Assembly: GCA_035328405.1 (NCBI GenBank)
Contig: DAOLIT010000021.1
Coordinates: forward strand, 1 to 64,000
DNA length: 64,000 nt
Source of the DNA: JAEUKA01 sp035328405
Lineage (GTDB): Bacteria; Myxococcota_A; Polyangia; Palsa-1104; JAEUJZ01
Direction of reading: 5' to 3'
The notes below the pieces were generated by a model. It was given only the letters and a program-made list of their open reading frames with translations. It was not told where the DNA came from and searched no databases. Made by a program: the position numbers and the translations under genes. Every line of letters starts with the position of its first letter. Within the stretch, counting starts at the first letter, position 1. Shown here in pieces: positions 1 to 8,715 of the stretch.

Positions 1-399
1 GTCCCTATGGACGATTCCTTTTTCGTGGGCGGCGGATAGGGCGGAGGCCATTTGGCGGGCTAGACGCGTGGCGTCCTCTTTGGGGAGTTTGCCTCCTAGC
101 TCGTCGAGACGATGACGGAGCGTTTCCCCGCTGAGGTATTCCATGACAATGAAGGCGGTGCCGTCGTCCGTCTGGCCAAATTCGTAGATGTGAACGATGC
201 CGGGGTGTTCGACCATGCTGGTGGCTTTGGCCTCGTTCAGAAAGCGGGTCGCAATCTGCCGGTTGTGAGCAAAACGCTTGTGCAGGATCTTGATCGCGGC
301 CCGACGCTTCATTTGGTCGTGAATGGCCTCGAAAACCTGCCCCATTCCGCCAGAACCGAGCATGCGGACGATCTGATAGTGGCCCAGCGTTTTGTCCAC
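1..399 (-). CDS. Ser/Thr protein kinase, N-terminal part (cut by window edge)
   Basis: N-terminal 133 residues of a eukaryote-like Ser/Thr kinase running off the left edge. Visible are the glycine loop GSGGMG, the ATP-anchoring Lys in AAIKIL, the hinge VMEYLSGET and, at the very edge, HRD (residues 131-133), so the kinase looks catalytically intact as far as it can be read. The start is a GTG at 399: an in-frame TGA lies seven codons upstream and a GAGGG ribosome site sits just before it, so no other start is possible. Divergent from the S9 peptidase gene. The substrate is unknown; family members phosphorylate cytoplasmic targets and are often membrane anchored by a C-terminal segment not visible here. 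Confidence 0.93.
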   Translation of the reverse strand, partial: MDKTLGHYQIVRMLGSGGMGQVFEAIHDQMKRRAAIKILHKRFAHNRQIATRFLNEAKATSMVEHPGIVHIYEFGQTDDGTAFIVMEYLSGETLRHRLDELGGKLPKEDATRLARQMASALSAAHEKGIVHRD

Positions 400-548
400 G
401 ACGCACCCTCAATACGAACTGCTCATCGTGACTGAAAAGTAAGTCAGAGCACGATTTTCAGATGGCATTATAACCACTTTGAAAAAGATAGTTCAGACCG
501 TTTTCAGTCGGAGAATGTGCGAAGCGAATTGATTTTGCGAAAGGAAAG

Positions 549-577
549 TTGTCTTAAGTATTCAAATTATTTGTAAT
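549..577 (+). promoter_or_regulatory. Candidate sigma70-type promoter for the S9 peptidase gene
   Basis: TTGTCT (549-554), a 17-base spacer and TGTAAT (572-577) resemble -35 and -10 boxes. They lie in a clearly AT-rich stretch about 45 bases before the ATG at 620. The 400-619 gap is shared with the divergent kinase gene and holds no other feature I can see. This is a match by eye only. Confidence 0.35.
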
Positions 578-619
578 TTATAACAACATTTATCACACAA
601 CGGATCAAACTCACTCGCG

Positions 620-2893
620 ATGCGGACAAATACAGGCTCTCGGTTTCTTCTCGGTTTTCAACTTCTTGGCTTTTTGCTTGGGTCACTTTCGCCTTCGACG
701 GGAAACGCTGCACCTCATGCGTTTACCGTCGAGGACATGTTGAGGTTGCAAAGACTGTCTGAGCCGCAACTCACTCCCGACGAGAGATTGCTGTTCTTTA
801 CGTCGGCGAGTGCGAATTTGGGCATGAATCGCTGGCAAAGTCGGATCTATGTCCAGCCTTTGTCAGCATCGGGGCAGCCGCAAGGGTTGTCGTTCGCGTT
901 CACGTTTCCTGAACATGCAGGAAAAGGGGACGGACAGGACTTTGCGCCCCGTGTGTCGCCGAATGGAGGCCGGTTGGCTTTTCTATCGACGCGAGACGGA
1001 GGTGTTCCGCAAATTTATGTGCTGAGTCTGGCGGGCGGGGAGGCTCGCAAACTCACGTCATTGCCGTCGGGAGCGAGCGATCCGATGTGGACGCCGGACA
1101 GTCGCGGTCTGCTCTTTACGGGGCGAGTGTATGCGGATTGCCCACCTCTACCGACCGGAGAAGAGTGCAATCGAAGCCGCCACGAGGCGCAGGAGCACAA
1201 CCAAGTCCAGGCGCGGGTCGCGGACCGACTGTTTTATCGGCACTGGGACACATGGTACGACGGCAAACGGAAACATGTGCTGCGGGTGATGCTGCCGGAA
1301 TCGGGTGCGGCGCAGACGACGGTTGATCTGACGCCAGGAGATTTCGATGCTCCCCCTATTGCGCACGGAGGGGACGATGGGTACGCGGTTTCTCCCGACG
1401 GAAAAGAGCTTGTTTTTGTGCAAAATCGCGACAGAGACATCGCAGCGTCCACCAACGCGGATGTCTGGGCGGTTCCGCTTGGAAAGGACTTTGTTCCGGT
1501 CGGGCAACCACGCAATTTGACCTCGAAAAATTTGGCGGCGGACGTTACGCCTCGATATTCCAAAGATGGTCGGTTTTTGGCGTACCTGGCGCAGCGTCGC
1601 CCTGGCTTCGAGTCAGACCGCTATGAAATTTGGCTGCACGACCGAGTGACGGGGCAGCACCGCTCGTTGCTGGAAAAAAGCGAGTTTTCGGCGAACGAAT
1701 TTGCGTTCAGCGACGACTCGCAAAGAATCTACTTCGTCGCGAGCCACAAAGGTCGGCGTGCGATTTTGTTCGTCGATATCAGCGGGAAACAGGCACCGGT
1801 CGAATTGGGGCAGGGCGATGCGACGGATCTCCGATTTTTGCGGGGCCAAAGCGGCCCGGCGCTGTATTTCATGCGGGGTAGTCTGCAACGTCCGCAAGAA
1901 GTGTTTCGGATGGACCTGGATGCGATGGGGAAAGCAACGGGGCCAGCGAGCCAGGTGACGCGGCAGAACGATGCGGTGCTCGCAGACATCAAGCTGGGAC
2001 CGAGCAGCCAATTGTTTGCGAAAAGCCAAGATGGCCTGACGCTGCACAGCCATGTGGTGACGCCCCCTGGTTTCACGCCGACCCAAAAATATCCGTCGGT
2101 GGTGTTGGTTCATGGGGGGCCGCAGGGCGCGTGGGAGGATTCGTGGCACTGGCGCTGGAATGCGCAACTGTTTGCAGGCGCTGGCTATGTGGTGCTCTTG
2201 CCGAATCCGCGAGGCTCGGACGGATTCGGGCAGAAATTTGTGGATCAGGTTTCCTTGGATTGGGGCGGCAAGGCTTATGACGATTTGATGCGCATCACAG
2301 ACATGTTTTCGGCGCAGCCGTACATCGATCCCAAGCGCATCGGCGCGGCAGGCGCGAGTTACGGAGGCTACATGGTCAATTGGTTTGCGGGACATACAGA
2401 GCGTTTTGCGACGCTGGTTTCGCACGCGGGTGTGTACGACCTGCGCTCGATGGGGGGAGAGACCGAGGAACAGTGGTTTCCGCGTTGGGAGCTTGGATCG
2501 GATTCGGCCCAAAACGAGGGGCTGGATCGGTTTAGTCCGTCGCGGTTTGCGGACAAGCTCAAGACGCCGATGTTGGTGATTGCGGGTGAACGCGATTATC
2601 GGGTGCCTTTCGGGCAAAGCCTGCAACTTTTTACAGCGTTGCAAAACCGGAAAATTCCTTCGCGGTTGCTGTTGTTTCCGACGGAAAACCACTGGGTGGT
2701 AAGACCTTTGCACACACGTCTGTGGTACGCGACGGTGCTGGATTGGTTGGGCCGCTATTTGGGAGGCCAACGACCCGATCCGAAAGTTTTGGAAACGGCA
2801 ACGACGTTTGCGAAAGAATCCCAAGCGGTGCCTGGGATGAAAGAACCGCAAGCGGTGAAAGAACCCCAACCGACGCCTCGTTCCAATCCGTAG
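620..2893 (+). CDS. S9 family serine peptidase (prolyl oligopeptidase / acylaminoacyl peptidase type), secreted
   Basis: A 757-residue secreted peptidase. An N-terminal signal peptide (about residues 1-31, ending near GNAAPHA) is followed by a WD40-like beta-propeller with PD40-type blades (VSPNGGRLAFLSTRDG and similar) and a C-terminal alpha/beta hydrolase domain. The catalytic triad is visible: Ser580 in GASYGGYM, Asp659 in GERDYRVP and His691 in TENHWV, in the family order. Such enzymes cleave short peptides after proline or remove acylated or dipeptide N-termini; the signal peptide places this one in the periplasm or outside. The Lys/Pro/Gln-rich tail after residue 720 contains the short repeat KEPQ and is probably disordered. 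Specificity cannot be decided from sequence. Confidence 0.93.
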   Translation: MRTNTGSRFLLGFQLLGFLLGSLSPSTGNAAPHAFTVEDMLRLQRLSEPQLTPDERLLFFTSASANLGMNRWQSRIYVQPLSASGQPQGLSFAFTFPEHAGKGDGQDFAPRVSPNGGRLAFLSTRDGGVPQIYVLSLAGGEARKLTSLPSGASDPMWTPDSRGLLFTGRVYADCPPLPTGEECNRSRHEAQEHNQVQARVADRLFYRHWDTWYDGKRKHVLRVMLPESGAAQTTVDLTPGDFDAPPIAHGGDDGYAVSPDGKELVFVQNRDRDIAASTNADVWAVPLGKDFVPVGQPRNLTSKNLAADVTPRYSKDGRFLAYLAQRRPGFESDRYEIWLHDRVTGQHRSLLEKSEFSANEFAFSDDSQRIYFVASHKGRRAILFVDISGKQAPVELGQGDATDLRFLRGQSGPALYFMRGSLQRPQEVFRMDLDAMGKATGPASQVTRQNDAVLADIKLGPSSQLFAKSQDGLTLHSHVVTPPGFTPTQKYPSVVLVHGGPQGAWEDSWHWRWNAQLFAGAGYVVLLPNPRGSDGFGQKFVDQVSLDWGGKAYDDLMRITDMFSAQPYIDPKRIGAAGASYGGYMVNWFAGHTERFATLVSHAGVYDLRSMGGETEEQWFPRWELGSDSAQNEGLDRFSPSRFADKLKTPMLVIAGERDYRVPFGQSLQLFTALQNRKIPSRLLLFPTENHWVVRPLHTRLWYATVLDWLGRYLGGQRPDPKVLETATTFAKESQAVPGMKEPQAVKEPQPTPRSNP

Positions 2894-2910
2894 CTTCACG
2901 CCATCGTTCT

Positions 2911-2960
2911 GTTTCCGGCCCTTTCCGGCTCTTTCCGGCTCTTTCCGGCCTTTTTCCGGC
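2911..2960. repeat. Five tandem copies of a 10-bp unit
   Basis: Five near-identical decamers of the form CTTTCCGGCT lie head to tail between the S9 peptidase stop and the hppA gene. The two central copies are identical and the outer ones differ at one or two bases. The array is pyrimidine-rich on the plus strand and forms no obvious hairpin. The remaining bases to 3114 contain the hppA ribosome site (GGAGG at about 3099). Confidence 0.8.
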
Positions 2961-3114
2961 GGATTTCGTAGGTCATTCCGAATTTCCATTCCTCAAGCGC
3001 CATTTGCGTCGCTCGCGGCCAAGTCGAGTCGGGAAACCTATTTACACGCAGGGCTCGGCGCGGATATAACGCGCACGGAAAACGCAACACACACATTGGA
3101 GGACCCAAAAAGAC

Positions 3115-5562
3115 ATGGTCAAGAATTTGTCGCGCCCCCTGCGGTTGGGGACGCTGGCTGTGGCGGCGCTCTCGTCTGGCGTCGCGCAGGCCGCATCCCA
3201 AGAACCCACAAAACATGTGAGCGAGGCGACGCTCGTTTTGCCCGATCTTGCGTCGGTGCAATTCCTGGGGATGAGCGGAAAATCGCTCCTTATGGGCGGT
3301 TTGCTCGTCTGCCTGCTCGGGATGGTGTTTGGTCTCGCGATCTACAACCAGCTCAAAAATATGCAGGTCCACCGCTCGATGCGGGAAATCTCCGAGCTGA
3401 TTTACGAGACGTGCAAAACCTATCTTGAGACGCAAGGCCGGTTCATCGCGATTCTGTGGGTGTTTATCGCCGCAATCATGGCGGTGTACTTCGGTGTCTT
3501 CGAGAAACTCGGCGCGGTCAAAATCGTCACGATTTTGATTTTTTCGATCGTCGGCATTTTGGGCAGTTACGGCGTTGCGTGGTTTGGCATTCGGGTGAAC
3601 ACGTTTGCGAACTCGCGGGCGGCGTTTGCGTCTTTGCGCGGGAAGCCGTTTCCGACGTATGCGATTCCGCTCAAAGCCGGCATGTCCATCGGCATGCTGC
3701 TGATTTCGGTCGAGCTCGTGTTGATGCTCGGGATTTTGCTGTTCGTCCCGCGCGATTACGCGGGCCCGTGTTTCATCGGTTTTGCGATCGGAGAATCGCT
3801 CGGCGCGGCGGCCTTGCGCATCGCGGGCGGCATTTTCACGAAGATCGCAGACATCGGTTCGGACCTGATGAAGATCGTTTTCAAGATCAAAGAGGACGAC
3901 GCGCGAAATCCGGGCGTGATTGCCGACTGCACGGGAGACAATGCAGGCGATTCTGTGGGTCCGTCGGCAGACGGCTTCGAGACGTACGGTGTGACGGGCG
4001 TTGCGCTCATCACGTTTATCTTGCTGGCCGTTCCCGTCGAGCAAATCCAAGTCAAGCTGCTGGTCTGGATTTTTGCGATGCGCATCATGATGGTCATCGT
4101 CTCGGGCATTTCGTACTTGGTGAATGAGACCATCGCGAAAGGCAAATACGGCAGCGCCGACAAGATGGATTTTGAGCATCCGCTCACGTTTCTGGTGTGG
4201 CTGACCTCGATTGTGTCGGTGGCCGTGACGTATGCGGTGTCGCACCTGCTCATCGCGGATTTGGGAGACGGCACGATGTGGTGGAAGTTGTCCACAATCA
4301 TTACGTGCGGGACGCTGGCAGGCGCGATCATCCCCGAGATGATCAAGATCTTCACCTCGACGCGGTCGGCGCACGTTCGTGAAGTCGTTACGTCGTCGCG
4401 TGAAGGCGGGCCGTCGTTGAACGTGTTGTCGGGTCTGACGGCGGGCAACTTTTCGGCGTACTGGATGGGCCTGGTGTTCGCGGTGCTGATGGGCGTTGCG
4501 TACTACGTGTCGCAGACTTTCCCACAAGAGATGATGCTGGCTCCGGCGATTTTCTCGTTCGGTTTGGTGGCATTTGGCTTTTTGGGAATGGGGCCTGTCA
4601 CGATCGCGGTCGATTCGTATGGCCCAGTGACGGACAACGCGCAGTCGGTGTACGAGCTGTCGCTCATCGAATCGGTGCCGAACGTCAAAGAGGAAATCCA
4701 AAAGGAGTTCGGTTTTGCGCCGAACTTTGACACGGCGAAGGAATACCTCGAGGAAAACGACGGCGCGGGCAACACGTTCAAAGCGACGGCAAAGCCTGTG
4801 CTGATTGGAACGGCTGTGGTCGGAGCGACGACGATGATTTTCTCGATCATCATGATGCTGACGAACCACTTGCAGGACACGATGGCGCTGTCGAATCTGA
4901 CGCTGCTGTACCCCCCGTTTTTGCTCGGCCTGATTTTGGGCGGGGCGGTGATCTACTGGTTTACGGGTGCGTCTACGCAGGCGGTTTCGACAGGCGCGTA
5001 CCGAGCGGTTGAGTTCATCAAAAAGAACATCAAGCTGGAAGGCGCGGAAAAAGCGTCTGTGAGCGACTCGAAGAAGGTCGTCGAAATCTGCACGGTGTAT
5101 GCCCAAAAAGGCATGTTCAACATCTTCTTGACGGTGTTTTTCTCGACGCTGGCGTTCGCGTTCTACAACTCGTTCTTCTTCATCGGCTACCTGATTTCCA
5201 TCGCGCTGTTCGGCCTGTTCCAAGCTCTGTTCATGGCCAACGCGGGCGGAGCGTGGGACAACGCGAAAAAAGTGGTCGAAACAGAACTGAAAGCCAAAGG
5301 CACAGACTTGCATGCGGCGACGGTCGTGGGTGACACGGTCGGCGATCCGTTCAAAGACACGTCCAGCGTGGCGATGAATCCGGTCATCAAGTTCACGACG
5401 CTGTTTGGTTTGCTGGCGGTGGAGTTGGCCGAAGTGCTGGGCCGCGAACAAGGGCTGACTGCTCGGCTTGTTCCGGCGGTGTTGTGCTTGGGCGTCGCGA
5501 TGGTGTTTGTGTACCGCAGCTTCTACGGCATGCGCATCCAGTCCTCAGCGAACAACGACTGA
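3115..5562 (+). CDS. hppA: Membrane-bound ion-translocating pyrophosphatase (divergent type)
   Basis: An 815-residue polytopic protein that hydrolyses cytoplasmic pyrophosphate and pumps H+ or Na+ across the inner membrane. Diagnostic motifs are the substrate-binding segments GDNAGDS (about residue 280) and GDTVGDPFKDTSS near the C-terminus. It departs from typical members: the first motif reads IGSDLMK rather than the usual VGADLVGK, and GPSADGFETYG replaces the usual GMAADLFETY. Lys556 in GNTFKA sits where K+-independent enzymes carry Lys, though the residue three further on is Ala. It is about 100 residues longer than many bacterial enzymes and begins with a signal-like hydrophobic segment (residues 1-27). 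The start is supported by GGAGG about 12 bases upstream. The coupling ion is not decidable here. Confidence 0.93.
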   Translation: MVKNLSRPLRLGTLAVAALSSGVAQAASQEPTKHVSEATLVLPDLASVQFLGMSGKSLLMGGLLVCLLGMVFGLAIYNQLKNMQVHRSMREISELIYETCKTYLETQGRFIAILWVFIAAIMAVYFGVFEKLGAVKIVTILIFSIVGILGSYGVAWFGIRVNTFANSRAAFASLRGKPFPTYAIPLKAGMSIGMLLISVELVLMLGILLFVPRDYAGPCFIGFAIGESLGAAALRIAGGIFTKIADIGSDLMKIVFKIKEDDARNPGVIADCTGDNAGDSVGPSADGFETYGVTGVALITFILLAVPVEQIQVKLLVWIFAMRIMMVIVSGISYLVNETIAKGKYGSADKMDFEHPLTFLVWLTSIVSVAVTYAVSHLLIADLGDGTMWWKLSTIITCGTLAGAIIPEMIKIFTSTRSAHVREVVTSSREGGPSLNVLSGLTAGNFSAYWMGLVFAVLMGVAYYVSQTFPQEMMLAPAIFSFGLVAFGFLGMGPVTIAVDSYGPVTDNAQSVYELSLIESVPNVKEEIQKEFGFAPNFDTAKEYLEENDGAGNTFKATAKPVLIGTAVVGATTMIFSIIMMLTNHLQDTMALSNLTLLYPPFLLGLILGGAVIYWFTGASTQAVSTGAYRAVEFIKKNIKLEGAEKASVSDSKKVVEICTVYAQKGMFNIFLTVFFSTLAFAFYNSFFFIGYLISIALFGLFQALFMANAGGAWDNAKKVVETELKAKGTDLHAATVVGDTVGDPFKDTSSVAMNPVIKFTTLFGLLAVELAEVLGREQGLTARLVPAVLCLGVAMVFVYRSFYGMRIQSSANND

Positions 5563-5570
5563 CCCCAAGA

Positions 5571-5586
5571 GCCCGTTTTTGCGGGC
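5571..5586 (+). terminator. Possible hairpin terminator after hppA
   Basis: GCCCG, a six-base T-rich loop and CGGGC form a 5-bp GC stem eight bases after the hppA stop. No U-run follows the stem, so intrinsic termination is uncertain. Confidence 0.3.
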
Positions 5587-5647
5587 CACGCCGTCTGCTT
5601 TTTCTTTCCCCACACCGTGAGCGTTTCTCCCTATCCTTTTTCACAAC

Positions 5648-6553
5648 ATGCAGCGACCGTTTCACACGTTTTTGGGCGTCGATCTGGGCGGCGGGAAAGG
5701 GAAAACGACTGCACTGGTTCGGTTGCGGCTTCTTGAGGGCAAGAAACGCGCTCTTTCAGTCGAAGAATGTGCGAGCGGAAAGCAGTGTTTCGATGGGCCT
5801 CTGCTCGCCCAGATTGAGGCACACAAGCAAGGTGCGGTGTTGGCTGTGGACGCGCCGCTTACCTTGCCGGTGTGTGTGCGCTGTGTGTTGCCGGTGTGCC
5901 CCGGTTTGGCGTCGTGCGAGGTTGAGACGGTGCGCTTTTTTCGCGAACACGCGGACGCGGAGCCTGCGCACAAATCGCCAAAACCGCGCTTCACTCCGTA
6001 CACCCAGCGTGCGACGGAGATTCTGTTGCACAAAACACTCCCAATCGTGCCGCTCGAGACGCTCGGGCAAGGCATGGGGCCGCTGACGGCTCGGGCGCAG
6101 TATCTGCGGAACGCCCTCAAAAACAGCTTTCGACTGCACGAGAACCTCATCGAGGTCTATCCCAAGGCGACTTTGGTGCAGCTTTTTCCCGATGTTCACG
6201 CCAAAAAGGCTCCTGACGCGGTGCGTTATCGGGATGCGCAAGGTCAGGAGGTGGATGTCAAAGGCCGACCTCTGTTTTCGGTGCCTCGCGTGGCCCGAAC
6301 ATACAAGCGGTCGGGGCACGCGCGGGATGTTCGGCAGGAGATTCTGTCTGCACTTTCGGAATTGACGTTTTCCGTCGGGTTGTGGCGAGAAACGGTGATT
6401 GAAAACGACCACCTGTTCGATGCCATGCTCTGCGCGTACACAGGCTATCTGTGGGCGAAAGAGGGCTGGTCGATTCCCGCGCAACCGCTGCTTCGGATGT
6501 TTCTGGAAGATGGATACATCTTTGTGCCGCCGAAACAGGCAACACCGAAGTAA
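5648..6553 (+). CDS. DUF429 family protein (predicted RNase H-like nuclease fold)
   Basis: A 301-residue soluble protein beginning FLGVDLGGGKGKTTAL, the signature opening of the DUF429 family, whose fold is predicted to be RNase H/actin-like. A second conserved acidic strand is VLAVDAPLTLP (about residues 58-68). Other recognisable pieces are PYTQRATEILL, a GPLTARAQYLR stretch, an IEVYPKA motif and the C-terminal HLFDAMLCAYTGYLW helix with a conserved Asp. Function is not established for the family; nucleic-acid cleavage is only a fold-based guess. A Cys cluster (CVRCVLPVCPGLASC, about residues 78-92) follows the second acidic strand and could bind metal. It stands alone on the strand between hppA and a lipoprotein gene. 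Confidence 0.82.
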   Translation: MQRPFHTFLGVDLGGGKGKTTALVRLRLLEGKKRALSVEECASGKQCFDGPLLAQIEAHKQGAVLAVDAPLTLPVCVRCVLPVCPGLASCEVETVRFFREHADAEPAHKSPKPRFTPYTQRATEILLHKTLPIVPLETLGQGMGPLTARAQYLRNALKNSFRLHENLIEVYPKATLVQLFPDVHAKKAPDAVRYRDAQGQEVDVKGRPLFSVPRVARTYKRSGHARDVRQEILSALSELTFSVGLWRETVIENDHLFDAMLCAYTGYLWAKEGWSIPAQPLLRMFLEDGYIFVPPKQATPK

Positions 6554-6673
6554 CGAGCAAGCCGCGACGACTCGTGTGACTTTTGGGGCGGGCCGAGGCT
6601 GGCGTGTGCCGAGGCCGGCGCGTCCCTATACTTGCTCGAGTTTGGCAAAGATACGCAAAGGAGCACATACGAC

Positions 6674-8197
6674 ATGAGAGTTTGGCAATCCTTTTTTCTT
6701 TTGAGCGCAGTGGCGGCTTTTTCCGTCGCTCCGAGCTGCAACAAAGACACACCGAATCCGGGAAATCCGGTGGATGCAGACATGGCTGGATTGGGGGACC
6801 TGGCAGGTGTGGGTGCAGACGCGGGCGGTGACGGTTTCTCTGGAACAGACGCGAACCCGAATGCGGATTTGTTGCAACCGCTTTCGCTGGTCAGCGCGAC
6901 GCCATCGACGGGTCCGACGACGGGAAATGTGGACATCACTCTGACGGGAACTGGTTTTCAAAGCGGCGTCTACGTCAGCATCGACGGCCTGAGCGCCACG
7001 GTGAAATCGGTGAGTTCGTCGAGCGTTGTGGTCACGTTGCCCGCACGACCCGGCGGAAAGGGTTTCGTTCCAGTGGTCGTGAGAAATCCAAACAACGATT
7101 CGGTGACAAGCTCGACGGTGTTTGCGTATTTCTTTGGAACGCTGACGTTTGACCCAGCGAGCAAAATTGCCGTCGGAGGTTCGCCAAATGCCATCGAAGC
7201 GGCAGAGCTGGAAAACAACGCCAAACTCGATTTGGTCGTGACCGACAACAGCACGGTCGGTCAGATGATCACATTGTCGGGAAATGGAGACGGGACGTTT
7301 CTGGCACCAGGCAAGTACGCCTCGGGAACGAACACGTTTGGGTTGCGAGTCGTGGATCTGGATTTGGACGGCTTCAAAGATGTGCTTGTGACCAACTCTA
7401 CGAGCGCACCTTCGGGCGTGGGCATTCACCCAAACAGCAAAACCGGCACTTTTCCGACGCGGCAAGTGGTTGTGTCAGGAGACTTGCCCACATCCGTGGA
7501 CGTGGGCGATGCGAACGGGGACGGAATTTTGGATTTGGTCGTCGCCAACAGCGGTGGAACGAGCAACAACGTGACGTTTCATGCGGGCAAAACTGGGGGC
7601 ACGTTTGCAGCACCGGTTTCGCTCACGGCGTCGGGCATTCCGCGCTCGGTTGTTTTTGCGGATTTGAACAAGGACGGAAAACTCGACATTGTGGTTGCAA
7701 ACGAACAATCTGCGACGGTCAGCGTCTTGATGGGGGACGGCAAAGGCGCGTTTGCGACCAAGGTGGATTATTTGGCGGGTTCGGGTCCGTATGCCGTCGT
7801 CGCCAAGGATTTTACGGGAGACGGAATTTTGGACGTGATCGTCGTGAATTATCGGTCGGCTTCGCTGTCTCTGTTGACGGGCGTGGGCGACGGAACGCTA
7901 AATCCGCAAAAAACCACTTCTATCGGAACCGCGCTTTCGACTTTTCCACAGAGCATCGTCGTGGCCGATGTGAACGGAGACACCCGGCCCGACGTGGTTT
8001 CGGCGCTGTACGCAGACCAGCAAATTGGCGTGACTTGGAATGCGAACGGTTTGTTTGGGACGACGACGAAACTCTCGGCGGGTAGTTTTCCGCGCAGTGT
8101 GACAGTCGGAGACTTCAATGGCGACGGCAAAAATGATCTTGCGAGCGCCAACTCTTCAGACGGAACCGTCTCGATCCTTCTGAACAAATCTCAATAA
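6674..8197 (+). CDS. Lipoprotein with IPT/TIG domain and FG-GAP/VCBS repeats
   Basis: A 507-residue predicted lipoprotein. The chosen ATG at 6674 gives a clean signal peptide ending in a lipobox-like APSC (Cys about residue 23) and is preceded by AAAGGAG; an in-frame ATG at 6632 would add 14 residues that spoil the signal. After a flexible Asp/Gly-rich linker comes an IPT/TIG Ig-like domain (about residues 75-145: SATPSTGPTTGNVDITLTG), then about six repeats with the Ca-binding-like pattern DxNxDGxxD (for example VGDANGDGILDLVV, FADLNKDGKLDIVV). These form an FG-GAP/VCBS beta-propeller as in integrin alpha chains. Its role is unknown; such proteins usually mediate surface binding or adhesion. 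No enzyme motif is seen. Confidence 0.88.
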   Translation: MRVWQSFFLLSAVAAFSVAPSCNKDTPNPGNPVDADMAGLGDLAGVGADAGGDGFSGTDANPNADLLQPLSLVSATPSTGPTTGNVDITLTGTGFQSGVYVSIDGLSATVKSVSSSSVVVTLPARPGGKGFVPVVVRNPNNDSVTSSTVFAYFFGTLTFDPASKIAVGGSPNAIEAAELENNAKLDLVVTDNSTVGQMITLSGNGDGTFLAPGKYASGTNTFGLRVVDLDLDGFKDVLVTNSTSAPSGVGIHPNSKTGTFPTRQVVVSGDLPTSVDVGDANGDGILDLVVANSGGTSNNVTFHAGKTGGTFAAPVSLTASGIPRSVVFADLNKDGKLDIVVANEQSATVSVLMGDGKGAFATKVDYLAGSGPYAVVAKDFTGDGILDVIVVNYRSASLSLLTGVGDGTLNPQKTTSIGTALSTFPQSIVVADVNGDTRPDVVSALYADQQIGVTWNANGLFGTTTKLSAGSFPRSVTVGDFNGDGKNDLASANSSDGTVSILLNKSQ

Positions 8198-8283
8198 ATT
8201 CCGCGAAGTCGTGCAGGCAAAGGCCGTACATCATCACACACCGGGGCACATGCGACCGGTGCGTGGGCTGTTCGAGCGATGGT

Positions 8284-8715
8284 CTACGGGGATTCGGCGG
8301 TGACGAGGGCTCGTTTGGCGGCTTGGCCTTTTGCGCCGGGACTTGCGGCCCAATGTTCGAGGAGGGTGCGTGCCTGCTCTCGGATGTCGGGGTCTTGGTC
8401 AAACTGCGCCAGGTGGCCCAGCAGCGGAGCGGTTTCGGTCAGATCCAATTGTCGCAGCGCCAAAAACGCGGCCCGCCGAGCTTTCGGATCAGGACGGTGA
8501 AACAGGGCTTCAATCGCGGGCAGGGCGCTTCGACCGTGTTGGCAAAGGGTTTGGATGGCTTGCTGCTGCGCGTGGCCTTGTGTGGCGACCAGAAGCTCAA
8601 TCGTGGGCTTTAAGTCGGCGGGCTGCTCCAAGCAGGCCACAAAGGCGATGAACAAGAACAGGGCTGGTTTGCAACACCCAGAGACGCCGCACCTACCTGT
8701 GCCGACATGTCGCAT
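8284..8715 (-). CDS. HEAT-repeat lipoprotein, small
   Basis: A 143-residue protein with a hydrophobic N-terminal segment (about residues 18-29) ending FVAC, a plausible though non-canonical lipobox, followed by two or three HEAT-like helical repeats (ALPAIEALFHRPDPKARRAA, LLGHLAQFDQDPDIREQA). Its ATG directly follows the TAG stop of the upstream epimerase gene (TAGATG), so the two are probably translated from one message by coupling. HEAT repeats bind other proteins; the partner is unknown. It converges with the FG-GAP lipoprotein gene. The 86-base gap between them contains only a weak 6-bp inverted repeat (CACCGG...CCGGTG, 8239-8261). Confidence 0.72.
   Translation of the reverse strand: MRHVGTGRCGVSGCCKPALFLFIAFVACLEQPADLKPTIELLVATQGHAQQQAIQTLCQHGRSALPAIEALFHRPDPKARRAAFLALRQLDLTETAPLLGHLAQFDQDPDIREQARTLLEHWAASPGAKGQAAKRALVTAESP

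Noticed and set aside
2896..5451. Very long open frame on the minus strand (851 codons) opposite hppA
   Set aside because: It has no family features, is full of Arg/His/Asp as expected for the antisense of a GC-rich gene, and lies wholly over the clearly real hppA.
8239..8261. Intrinsic terminator between the convergent lipoprotein genes
   Set aside because: The 6-bp inverted repeat has an 11-base loop and no T-run on either side; too weak to list.
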